Counted from the stretch's first letter, positions 10,393 through 18,999 are shown. The stretch: 21,113 bases of DNA from Phallusia fumigata (GCA_008931825.1 QXVZ01006197.1:1-21113); one strand, 5' to 3'. A program made the numbers and translations. Notes: a model not told the origin generated them from the sequence alone.

Positions 10393-12607
10393 TGATTGAC
10401 ACGCCGCTCAGCTCATGGGAAAAGACGAAGGAGATAAGTTGGACTGCGTGAACCCCCCGAGCGCGCACATTCATCGAATTACTTCTCGATCGTGAGATTT
10501 TTTTCATTCGACGAGGGAATCGAGGTATTGAACTTCGAATGCTGGTGATTTTCCCTTGCTTCTTGCGTCACAGAAGCACGGGCCAACAGACCAGCGCTGC
10601 CGCTTTTATCGATCACTTCGCCAAATCGGGTGTCTGGCCACTAATCGATTTCCTACACATTTCCCTGACTGCAAGAGACTGGCTGCCTGTAGGAATTTAC
10701 GAACAGCATGTACTGGATGGGTTGCGACCAATACAACAGGACCAACACCCAACCTAACAAACTTTTCAAAAACACTGTACTTGTAGGAGTACTGGCAGTC
10801 TTTTGATAAAATTCAACTGGCAGTCTGTTGATAAAATCCCTTCGGAACAAAGCCGTACGCTTTATGCGGGTTTTTCAACGAGTTTTGTGTAGTTAACCGT
10901 GACAATAGTTATAGGAGATCAAAGAAAACGTGCACAACATTTATTTAGTGTCGGAGACAGCTTTGTTATGGCTAAATCACAAAGTTCGTTGTAGAACCTA
11001 CATCAAGCGAGCAAAACTTTTCGTACAAATAAAAAACTGCATTGGCGGGCCAATCTTTTCTACACTAACTTTTGACAAAAACGTAGACACTGAAAACAAC
11101 ACGAGTAAACTGCATGACTTCATGTGAATGATTTAATCAGAACGCTATCACCACTTTTTACCCAAAATTCTATATTCGTGCTGACTACAAATGTGGTGGG
11201 CTTAGCGCACACGTCACATGTGACTAACTGCACATAGACTGACTGGTCTGCTCACTGTGGTTCGCAGCTTCTAATCCGTTCATAACTAACCGTAAACCTA
11301 AACGACTGTCTACTGATGTGGCTCGAAATAACATAATCGCCGCCACACTGACGCGACTGCATCGACACTATCCCTAGCCCTGCTGGAAGGGTTTCTCATG
11401 TCTTCGCGGCTGTCGACGTTCGGCAAGCCCTATTACGCATAGCGCGGCCTGAAGTGCGCATACATAATCGCGCCTCGTCGGGTAACTGCACGAGCGGAAG
11501 TGAATAAAGGAACAACGCTCTGACACTTTCAGCAAGCGAATTTACGCGGTATACTAGAAACCTTCAGAGTGCAGTGCAAAGGCTGGTGTTGACTTGCTGC
11601 ATTGCGACAACAACATGCGTCAGCTTGCAAGAATCGATGTGCTGTGAAAAACTGAAGCCATAAATTACGGTTGAAGTGCCATGGGACTTTGATAACATGA
11701 ACCATGGGCTTCGGTTGAGTCGTAAATCTGCGTGGCTAATGATTATGGATAACGCATAGTGAAAATAAAATATAATATGTTTCCGATGCTGGCGATGAAA
11801 AATATCGTTTTAAAAACGTTCACGCCTTTTTCTATTTCCACATTTCAAAACCACTTTTCAGGTTTCAAAGTTTATTTTCATGTTTTTCCTCAAACGAAAA
11901 GCCAAAACTTAACCACAACAGCCGATCTGCACTTCACACACCAACGTCCTAAACACTGATCCTCATTTACACTGAACCTGGCGAACTTATCCCATGCCAT
12001 GGGCTCAAACATGTCGATGTGATCCATATCGCACCGCAATATAGTGACGGCCACTTCCTTTCATTTACGCAGAGAAACAAACAAGCCTACGTCAAAATGA
12101 GCGTGGAAGCACGCCAGTGTAGTCTCTGCTGACGGGACGATCAAACATACAGACACGGAAACAATACAAACGCCCGCAGTGGTGATTTACCAACAGATAT
12201 CCGCTGTGCTGACTTCGCAGCAGCAAGACTGTAAAGCACTGCTAAGCTGCATCAATTATGTACGACACCTGTCAATGATGTAATTAAAACTTGCAGTTTT
12301 AGAACACGCGTGACTAACTTGTAAGACACGCTTGTTTCTCGCTGTTTTACGAGTGAATCGCTGAGCGCCCCACCCGTCTTTGTTTCAGCTGGAACGAAGT
12401 GAAACGGGATATGGTTGGGTTGGATTTCGATACAGTTCGACATTACGTGCCAGAGCGTAGTCGTTTACTTCAAATCGCAAGCAGCGGCGGTCGCACACCG
12501 CACTCAACTTCCCAGGAATTATGTGGCTAGGTCCTACATCGTTTTGGCGCCCATTGGTTGTTGCAACCACAAACCAAAGCGATAGTGAATAAAGGTTGGT
12601 GGTGTTT
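10393..12607. other. Non-coding stretch, no gene recognised
   Basis: All frames are short and unlike protein. The only structure I can support is a 25-bp-spaced direct repeat at 10791-10837 with unit ACTGGCAGTCTNTTGATAAAAT. If the first exon at 14021-14139 is joined to the exon at 6827-7861, this region lies within their common intron. Confidence 0.5.
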
Positions 12608-12838
12608 TTACGCCGCACTCCCAGGGGTTATTGGAACAGTTCCGTCAATCGGTAATTTCGTGAAAAACACAAGCTTTTCTGGTTGTACACCAAAGCTTGT
12701 TGTCAACACTTCCATAGTGGTCGACAGGTCAAAAGGAATCGGTGGCAAAGGTAAACCAATTAGCTCGGAAGGAAAGACGTCAACAAACCGTTTAACCACC
12801 CACGTGACTACATGCTCGAGGAAAACAAAACACAGCAT
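12608..12838 (-). pseudogene. Possible Ty3/gypsy polyprotein remnant
   Basis: A 76-codon minus-strand frame contains FVDVFPSELIGLPLPPIPFDL. It closely resembles the conserved DVFP.EL.GLPP..PFD segment just before the reverse transcriptase core in Ty3/gypsy retrotransposon polyproteins. A few dozen residues on, DGTVPIT loosely matches the PGT.PI motif that should follow almost at once, so the spacing is wrong and about 30 residues look inserted or replaced. The frame then stops, and I see no RT catalytic motif, integrase or LTR nearby. I take it as a degraded transposon scrap; chance resemblance over about 20 residues remains possible. Confidence 0.35.
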
Positions 12839-12899
12839 GCATGGCGGTCACAGACTGCGTGGCGCCCCCTGCCGGAAAATATTTTTTGCTCAAAAGTAA

Positions 12900-13937
12900 A
12901 AAAACAAATCTGTATTTTTTTGTTTACACGTTAATTGCGGCGTAACCAGCAAAGGTAGTTACGACCCAAGGTGGCTCATGCCCAATACCTAGTGCTTTAT
13001 GTCTAAAATATAAGCAATTTTAGGGACACAAGCTACGGAAGAGTAGCTCAATTTAAAACAAAACTGCACTGATGATGAGAACAGCGATTTTCGAACCTTT
13101 TGCAATAAAATGTGTTCACTCTGTACAAGTTCTCTGGCAGTTATGTTTTTACTCAAGCAATTTTTGTTGCGAAATAGAGACCACAGAGCGGACAACCTTT
13201 TTGTTGAATCCTTTTTGGCAAAACAGAAAGGACATGAACTTTTAAAGAACCCTCATAGCTCGGTTTGTCTCAGTTCCAAAGACCAGTTTTGCCCAAAATA
13301 AACGCGCTTAGGAAAGTCAGGCATGACAGTAGACTTATTCCGCAACCAAAATAGCTTTGCTGATGACCACTCGGGCTGCGTCAGCAAGAGTTGCTGAGAA
13401 AATGTTGTAAAAAACTGTGAATGTAGGTGTGTACAGTTTGAGTGTATTCATTCTGTACCACCCCATTGTGTATAGTGATTGTGTGGCGATGTCTACAATA
13501 ACAATTTCAGAAGATGAACTATACAGTTGTGGGTGAGTTTCTTGCGTTTTGTTGAACCTTCTTGTCCATGATCCAAAGTCCAGTTTAAGCCCAGATATCT
13601 TATTTACATACGTACTGCCGGTTGTGATTGACGCGCGAGGTATTTTATTAACCTCGAACACTAACTCATTGTCAAGACACAACATTCTACTACTGTTGAC
13701 TTAATGCTTTGTACCGCCGCGTGTCACTACAGAACAAAACCGCGTACTTAAAGCAAATTGCCAGTGTAATATTCAAACAACGCAAAATCCAGAAAGGTTC
13801 AAAATAGGTACTGTTATAAATGTCCCTAACGGTATTACCAACAGTGCTGTACGCATTTATTTATAATCTACCGCTGTTACATTGGTCTATTTAAGCAACA
13901 CATGGCATTTTCCGCACTAGATTGGCCCCCACGTAAC
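12900..13937. other. No gene supported
   Basis: The longest frame is 116 codons on the minus strand (13335-13685). Its composition is unremarkable and frames of that length are expected a few times by chance in a 21-kb window. No splice-flanked block, repeat or RNA gene was recognised. This would also be intron 1 of the gene spanning 6827-14139. Confidence 0.45.
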
Positions 13938-14020
13938 CCGCAGTATACTTGTTGTGAGCGAACCACAACCTGATTGGTATCGCAGCATGCAAGAAAAAAA
14001 CAAACACTGAACCAACTTAC

Positions 14021-14139
14021 ACTTGGTAGTAATCCCCGTCGTTCGCGATTCCTCCAGTCGATACGCTGCGTCCCAAATTCCTGAAGCACCCGACAGATGA
14101 GAATGGGTTAAGTACACTGTACGAGTTGTGTCTTTGCAT
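14021..14139 (-). CDS. Probable first coding exon of the 6827-7861 gene
   Basis: An ATG at 14139 with G at -3 opens a 39-codon frame, beginning MQRHNSYSVLNPFSSVGCF and ending NDGDYYQ. It runs into a near-perfect donor (CAAGT|GTAAGTT) at 14020. An in-frame TAA lies about 60 nt upstream of the ATG, so this is likely the first coding exon. A second copy at 15078-15196 differs at eight bases with no indel. Seven are third codon positions and six are synonymous; the two amino-acid changes are N/K and R/G. That pattern is direct evidence of selection on this reading frame. The exon ends two bases into a codon, and the acceptor at 7862 leaves one base, so joining gives ..DYYQV-PPPNTMDNSS.. in frame. 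The link across a ~6.2-kb intron is inferred, and no family is recognised. Confidence 0.62.
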
Positions 14140-14406
14140 GGCTTTGGTGCTCGTTGAGGTTCCTCCGAAGAGCCGGTCCGTTTTAAGCCAGGGTTAGGAT
14201 GTGTGACATGGCGTACTTGAAGTTAAGTGATTTGAGCCAGATAAGGTCGTTGACGGTGTGACAGCTTCGTGGTTGAAGTTGATTGCAGAATGTAGCAGCG
14301 ATGTAGCACAGAACTGGCGTGTTTCATTGAGGTTACCGGTAAAAATGAATGTTATTCCGCTGCCTGTTTTGATACCTGCGAACCAAATACAGAACTCGTT
14401 GTAACG
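14140..14406 (-). promoter_or_regulatory. Conserved 5' region (leader/promoter candidate)
   Basis: This block lies directly upstream of the ATG of the 14021-14139 exon. Between its two copies (14140-14406 and 15197-15462) I count only four substitutions and one 1-base indel, a lower rate than in the adjoining coding exon (8 in 119). The copies then diverge abruptly: the first carries about 62 extra bases (roughly 14407-14476). The position and low divergence suggest a 5' leader or promoter under constraint. I see no diagnostic core-promoter motif, so the role is inferred. Confidence 0.35.
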
Positions 14407-14592
14407 ATGGTGTGCTGCTAAATTATCGCGCACCGCCGCTAACTGTTTCGAAACGTGTAGATTACTTTCTGCTGGAAACGCATTTTAAATGTAATATGTA
14501 TTTTCTTCATTGTCATAGTATAAAAACTGCAGAAGTATATAGGGAAACAAGAATGTTGTTTTGAATCTGGCANAGTAGCTGACCCGATGGAA

Positions 14593-14627
14593 TATGTACA
14601 AGCTCTATACTATGTACAAGCTCTATA
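14593..14627. repeat. Two-unit 18-bp direct repeat
   Basis: TATGTACAAGCTCTATA occurs at 14593-14609 and again at 14611-14627, separated by one C. The stretch around it (14574-14993) is a separate short contig with no recognised gene. Confidence 0.7.
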
Positions 14628-15077
14628 AACGCGACAAAATTTAGGCCTACACTGTAATAACAGAATGCACATCAAACGAACGCTGTTTAATATCTGGCGC
14701 ATAATAAATAAATGTTTTCAAACTAAACAGGTTGCAGCATTGTGCGAAGAATAAGACTAATTGCTTACAGTGGGTTATGACGGAGCGGCTTACTACGCAC
14801 AGAAGTGTCAGCGCATGGTTTATCCACGTAGAATACGAAATAACTATTCTCTGTCGAGTCTCGGTTTCACATCGTTACGTCTTAAGCACTAGAACAGGAA
14901 AGCAAGTGATAAGACTCATAGTTCAATGCAAAAGACAATAGCGGAACATTATGACAAAAAAAAGACAAGTAAAACTGTAAAATACCAAATTTCNCCGCAG
15001 TATACTTGTTGTGAGCGCAACCACAACCGGATTGGTATCACAGCATGCTGAAAAAAACAAACACTGAACCAACTTAC

Positions 15078-15196
15078 ACTTGGTAGTAATCCCCGTCGTT
15101 CGCGATTCCTCCTGTCGATACGCTTCGTCCCAAATTCCCGAAGCAACCGACAGATGAGAAAGGCTTGAGCACACTGTACGAGTTGTGTCTTTGCAT
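15078..15196 (-). CDS. Second (allelic) copy of the first coding exon
   Basis: This is the other copy of the exon at 14021-14139: same length, same ATG, same donor (CAAGT|GTAAGTT), eight base differences and two amino-acid differences (K for N at residue 11, G for R at residue 20). Its contig is bounded by Ns on both sides, so it is very probably the alternative haplotype rather than a second gene or alternative first exon. It should not be counted as an additional locus without read-depth support. Confidence 0.55.
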
Positions 15197-15547
15197 GGCT
15201 TTGGTGCTCGTTGAGGTTCCTCCGAAGAGCCGGTCCGTTTTAAGCCAGGGTTAGGATGTGTGACATGACGTACTTGAGTTAAGTGATTTGAGTCAGATAA
15301 GGTCGTTGACGGTGTGACAGCTTCGTGGTTGAAATTGATTGCAGATTGTAGCAGCGATGTAGCACAGAACTGGCGTGTTTCATTGAGGTTACCGGTAAAA
15401 ATGAATGTTATTCCGCTGCCTGTTTTGATACCTGCGAACCAAATACAGAACTCGTTGTAACGTACTCGTGGAAAGGCATTTTAAATGTATTGTGTATTTT
15501 CTTCATTGTCATAGTATAAAACTGCAGAAGTATATAGGGAAACAAGN

Positions 15548-16625
15548 AAGAGTCTCATGTACACAAACTTGACACAAAATTTTACTATCAACAAAACAGG
15601 ATCTTATTGACAAGGCGTTTTCTGCCTTTAATTTTTACCTGGAGACCTCGCTTTTAACACTAGGAAATAATGTGTCAGAAAAGCCAAAACAGCGTCGTTA
15701 TGGTCTCAACAAGGGTCGCAACGAGTCACAGTTTTCCAATAACCCGACTGGGAATAAACCGTATCAACGTTAATAAAAACTGGTGTTTAAGTCGTTTTTA
15801 CAAATTACGTCGGCGAAATAATAAGCCATCACAAAATCTTTACTTGGCCCTGAACTTGATTTGGGTCCTGCCATGTGAGGATTCTAAACAAACTTGCTTT
15901 CGCTGGCCTAACAACTTTAACTAACTTGCAATTCGGAGCAGGTTTGCAACACAATAAGGTTACATTTAGCATGTAAAGGTCACTTAAAACGTAACCGCCT
16001 AAGTTAGCGCAATACCTACCAATATCCCCTGCACAAAACGCATAACGGCAGTTCCTAAACAACCTGTAGCACGCGCCCCGGTTCCTGGACGGGTGATGAA
16101 ACATTGGCTCCATTCAGGGCCCTCTCGACTAAGCAAGGAGCTTGGCTGATTCAAACAACGCATTCTGCTGCCATGAGGGCGAGGTGAAAGCGTCAAGTGC
16201 TGGCATGAGTCCTACAGTCTACGACATGAATCATTGTTTATTCGGCGACGTGATTCGCCCAGTGCTTAGAATCGAATCGTCTTCGATTGTTGTTACGGAA
16301 CGACAGCTAGTCGATGTATAGCAGTCGTAAAAATTAACGTCCGTGTATCAGCTCGGCTTACAGAAACTAAGAGGTTTTGAGAAAATCTCTCTCTGGCAAA
16401 CTTACGCCGAATTGTATTTTTTCAGTAAAAATTTATGAAACTTTAATCTCAGTTTTGTTCATCTTTTTTGCAAACCTTGTCTACTGATAACTGTCTACAA
16501 AAAACGTATGGGTTTGTCTTTCTGAAAAGATTCTGTATCGGTTTGCCATTGTAGAACCCACACCAAAGCAAGCACTGCGACTGGCTAAATCTTCTCTTGC
16601 AGTTTGCCCAATAATAAACAAGCCC
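15548..16625. other. Non-coding stretch, no gene recognised
   Basis: No splice-flanked open frame with protein-like composition was found on either strand. I looked on the minus strand for the remaining beta-propeller blades of AASDH (W..., then SSP, then GS.D/GC.DG patterns) and did not find them here. Confidence 0.45.
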
Positions 16626-16658
16626 ATATATATATGTATATGTATGTATATATATGTA
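16626..16658. repeat. TA/TG dinucleotide microsatellite
   Basis: A run of alternating TA and TG dinucleotides of about 33 bp, with purine/pyrimidine alternation almost throughout. Such runs are length-polymorphic and common in intergenic animal DNA. Confidence 0.85.
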
Positions 16659-16707
16659 GTTAAAAGTTCCATACAAAAAGACAGGCAAGTTCTGTTCGAT
16701 CCTTTAC

Positions 16708-17070
16708 CTTTGACTTGCTGACCACTGCCTGAACATGCATTCCTACTATACGGTTGCAGATTGTCAATAGCAAATTCCCTGCGGTAAAAGCAATTGTTAA
16801 CAGCACAATCAGAGCACAGCTATTGGACAGACCTTTATCCAGGTTTGGTCGGCTAAAAATCAATGCAGATGACCTTCATTTCAATCAACGTAAACGCCCG
16901 AGTCATAGATACTAAAAACTCTGTTCACTTACAATTTGCAAAATAGTTCTAATGGCTACATCGCGTGACAATGGCAACATTGCAATGATAGCAATTCCCA
17001 TTGGAACAAATGTGACCAGAGCGGCCACATGAAAGTCCGCTGTGCCGATAGCCTTGCTGGGCTTGCATTT
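16708..17070 (-). other. Two weak membrane-segment exon candidates
   Basis: On the minus strand, 17070 to 16933 encodes a hydrophobic segment (VAALVTFVPMGIAIIAML) and ends at a perfect donor, ATT|GTAAGT. From 16852 to 16708 a second block after the acceptor GATTTTTAG encodes another hydrophobic segment (CALIVLLTIAFTAGNLLLTI) and ends at AAAG|GTAAAGG. Two short hydrophobic helices would suit a small two-pass membrane protein. However, the phases do not fit: the first ends in phase 0 and the second needs two preceding bases. The first is also cut by the N at 17076. No family is recognised, and this may be chance. Confidence 0.2.
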
Positions 17071-17311
17071 TCTGCNAGTTGTTGATAAAGCATGACGACT
17101 GTTTAAATTTTCTTGTCGATTATTAGGCAAAGTATAAGACGTATACTCCTTTTTCTTAGTGATGGCAGATATTCTAGCTCGGGTATGGCAGATACAGTTA
17201 AATGCACACGTACTTGGTTTGCTAATGAAACAAACCCTTCCAATTTGCAGGAAAGGGTTGCGTCACCTACCAAACATTTAGGTTTTACCTCCAAGAATCT
17301 CATGCACTTAC

Positions 17312-17429
17312 TATCGATCCATCTGTGTGAGACAGCATGTACATTTTGCAGTCCACGCTTCCCACGAAAATACCGGTTTCGGCACAGGCAGGGGACGAAA
17401 ATATTGGTTTTCCCAAATCAACTGCCCAC
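17312..17429 (-). CDS. AASDH: AASDH exon 6: propeller blade
   Basis: The acceptor TTACTTCTTGTAG precedes one base and then WAVDLGKPIFSSP, followed by GIFVGSVDCKMYML. This is the PQQ-type blade pattern (W, then SSP, then a G[SC].D strand) expected next in AASDH, matching the Trp-...-LGKP.FSSP blade of the vertebrate protein as I recall it. It ends at a perfect donor (ATA|GTAAGT) after 39 codons. The single leading base completes the codon left two bases long by exon 5 across a 777-nt intron. In vertebrate AASDH two or three more blades follow; I could not find them to the left of this donor, where a contig join lies at 17076. Confidence 0.8.
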
Positions 17430-17554
17430 CTACAAGAAGTAACGCGTGTTGACAATTTGATTTTAAAACTTTTATGATAACAAGATTACCAAAATTGGGC
17501 GGCTCGTATAAAGTATACTAGCGAAGCTCCGTCACACAAATTATTATTCTATGA

Positions 17555-17740
17555 CAGTGGTTCGTAACCAACAGTGCTCGCACTCCCAAGTGTTAAGGGT
17601 TACAAGGATGCTGAATCATTAGGGCTGTTAATTTAGTTGTTTTTATATATCCGCGATGCCTGTATAATAAATTACAGAAGAGGGTGGAGGCACTGGTGAT
17701 TTCTAATGGGTGCAGACATAGAAAAGGTTGAGAATTACTG
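17555..17740. mobile_element. Non-autonomous hAT element (Charlie-like MITE)
   Basis: The left end reads CAGTGGTTCGTAACC and the right end GGTTGAGAATTACTG, an imperfect inverted pair (11 of 15). Each end is two changes from the well-known hAT/Charlie terminus CAGTGGTTCTCAACC. The flanks are TTCTATGA (17547-17554) and TTCTAGGA (17741-17748). This is an 8-bp target-site duplication with one mismatch, with T at position 2 and CTA in the middle as hAT transposases prefer. At 186 bp there is no room for a transposase, so it was moved by one encoded elsewhere. It lies inside intron 5 of AASDH. Confidence 0.75.
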
Positions 17741-17748
17741 TTCTAGGA

Positions 17749-18023
17749 CAACCGGTGTGCCGCGACGATGTTAGGTGTGGCGCGGTGTTACTGTAACTTT
17801 GCACACTTTTTATGAAACCAAAACTTTTTATCCTTGGAAAATTAGAACGTCACAACAGTTTGGCAATTCGTTAATCCAAACCGCTACTTAGACTGTACAG
17901 TATGATGTTTTTCGATGGTCACAGTAGAAATTGTAATCTTCGAAAGGCAAAACGCTTGTTGGGGCCAACCGAATTTTAAACGTTTAAAAGTGTAACGTCA
18001 GTAAAAAATGTTGAGGATCACTG
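17749..18023. other. Intronic DNA with a second hAT-like end
   Basis: At 18011-18023 the sequence TTGAGGATCACTG, whose reverse complement is CAGTGATCCTCAA, again resembles a hAT terminus. GTGTGCCGCGACG near 17754 recalls subterminal sequence seen in such elements. I could not find a matching left terminus or target-site duplication, so a second, degraded element is only possible. No coding sequence is seen; this is part of AASDH intron 5. Confidence 0.3.
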
Positions 18024-18206
18024 GTGTATAAAAATGTTGGTGACTCTGACGTTAAATATAATGGTGGAATGCAGCTTAGTTGCCGCAACGGGAGACTCGC
18101 CACTCATTATAAATCATTCAGTAGTGTGTTCAAGTCATCAATGGGAGCATGCATCGCGTTGGGTAACCAATGAAGTGGCATTTACAACAAACATTTGCAC
18201 AGTTAC

Positions 18207-18292
18207 GCCGACCTTTTTTCTGCTGAAGCCTCGTGGAGCGCCAACACTCTTCCAGACAGAGTGCACGCGTACACCACATCGAGGGGAACTCC
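18207..18292 (-). CDS. AASDH: AASDH exon 5: propeller strands
   Basis: After the acceptor GTTTTTGTTTAG the frame reads GVPLDVVYACTLSGRVLALHE, corresponding to the strand that follows the FSSP blade in AASDH (a hydrophobic strand, then TL.G..LA). It runs 28 codons plus two bases to a donor GC|GTAACT; an in-frame TAA lies inside that donor. Phases agree on both sides: phase 0 from exon 4 across a 91-nt intron, and phase 2 into exon 6. The codons here and in exon 6 are GC-richer than those of exon 1. Confidence 0.72.
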
Positions 18293-18383
18293 CTAAACAA
18301 AAACCGCATGTTTAACGAACGATACCATTCCCTACAGTAAAAAATACAACATTATGTACAAGTGAACGGTAAAAAACATTTAC

Positions 18384-18467
18384 TTCTTTGTCATTTGCTG
18401 ACCACAAACATGGAGAAGAAAAAACGGCAGCAGACCCACAGTTGTAAGTCCATTTCATTTCACTGGC
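18384..18467 (-). CDS. AASDH: AASDH exon 4: propeller blade (complete copy)
   Basis: The acceptor CATTATAG precedes ASEMKWTYNCGSAAVFSSP, a typical W...(V)FSSP blade, then CLWSANDKE and a donor GAA|GTAAAT. The 28 codons join in phase 0 to exon 5. The acceptor and most of the exon lie within a 112-bp sequence that is repeated after the N at 18511. This copy is the one that runs on into the rest of the gene. Confidence 0.75.
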
Positions 18468-18623
18468 CTATAATGTACAAACAGATGAGCATGCTAAAAA
18501 ATTAAACTTTNTGACCACAAACATGGAGAAGAAAAAACGGCAGCAGACCCACAGTTGTAAGTCCATTTCATTTCACTGGCCTATAATGTACAAACAGATG
18601 AGCATGCTAAAAAATTAAACTTT
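18399..18623. repeat. 112-bp exact repeat across an N, within AASDH
   Basis: Bases 18399-18510 recur without visible difference as 18512-18623, with only the N at 18511 between. The repeat holds the intron 3 acceptor and 23 codons of exon 4. This is the signature of two contigs that overlap and were not merged. Taken literally it would give the gene two exon 4 copies, the upstream one cut off at the N. Confidence 0.9.
18512..18580 (-). CDS. AASDH: AASDH exon 4, redundant truncated copy
   Basis: This carries the first 23 codons of exon 4 (to CLWS) after the same acceptor, and stops at the contig join at 18511. It is spaced correctly (58-nt intron) from exon 3. It should be merged with the complete copy at 18384-18467, not annotated as an extra exon. 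Confidence 0.7.
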
Positions 18624-18638
18624 GCATTCGTAGCTTAC

Positions 18639-18758
18639 CTCGGCATCAAGACAATACAGATTTCCATCATGTGATCCCACGAATACTTGTGATGAGCCAG
18701 TACAACCAGGACATGGTGAACTTTTTACTTCTCCCCCAGTTTCAAACCTCCAAGTCAA
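18639..18758 (-). CDS. AASDH: AASDH exon 3: propeller blade
   Basis: Forty codons begin LTWRFETGGEVKSSP and continue QVFVGSHDGNLYCLDAE, a textbook PQQ-type blade (W...V.SSP...FVGS.DG.LY.LD). The acceptor is TGTATTTCAG and the donor GAG|GTAAGC; both introns are in phase 0 (68 nt upstream, 58 nt downstream). Confidence 0.85.
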
Positions 18759-18826
18759 CTGAAATACAGAATCATTGAAACGGACACATGAAGTACATGC
18801 ATCATGCTAAATATAAAAGATCATAC

Positions 18827-18999
18827 CTCTCCAGTCAAAATTGACAAAAAGTAAACGTAACCATCATAACATCCTACGCAAACAAATTGGCCACAAGGTG
18901 TGAGGCAAGCTGAAGATTCTACACGATCACCGAGTTTTTTACTCCACAGTAGATTTCCACTGGACATATCCAAACAGGCAACCAGATAAGAATGAGATC
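18827..18999 (-). CDS. AASDH: AASDH exon 2: propeller blades
   Basis: The true acceptor is the inner CTCTCCTAG at 19000, not the CCAACAG 16 nt earlier: only the former keeps frame with exon 1 and restores ..VIIG-SHSYLVACLD. The exon then reads LLWSKKLGDRVESSACLTP and FVCVGCYDGYVYFL, the second PQQ-type blade, and ends GAG|GTATGA. It has 57 codons plus the two bases that complete the split glycine. The upstream intron is 59 nt. Confidence 0.85.

Larger units (their letters stand above)
13938..15546. repeat. Allelic block present twice, second copy N-bounded
   Basis: Bases 13938-14551 recur at 14995-15546, the second copy being exactly the segment between the Ns at 14994 and 15547. The copies differ by substitutions, small indels and one ~62-bp insertion present only in the first (around 14407-14476). 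Because the second copy is a complete contig, it is best explained as the other haplotype dropped into the scaffold. The stretch 14574-14993 between them is then of uncertain placement. The block contains the protein-coding exon 14021-14139 and its copy. Confidence 0.8.

Noticed and set aside
12558-12899. 113-codon plus-strand frame
   Set aside because: It lies opposite the gypsy-like minus frame and has no motif of its own.
13335-13685. 116-codon minus-strand frame starting with ATG
   Set aside because: Frames of this length are expected several times by chance in six frames of 21 kb. No family likeness, and no second copy to test codon-position bias.
17103-17442. Long frames on both strands around AASDH exon 6
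   Set aside because: The plus frame is antisense to exon 6. The minus frame at 17103-17303 begins in the intron after the exon 6 donor and does not resemble the next propeller blade.
18034-18315. 93-codon plus-strand frame
   Set aside because: It is partly antisense to AASDH exon 5, whose identity and phases are well supported.
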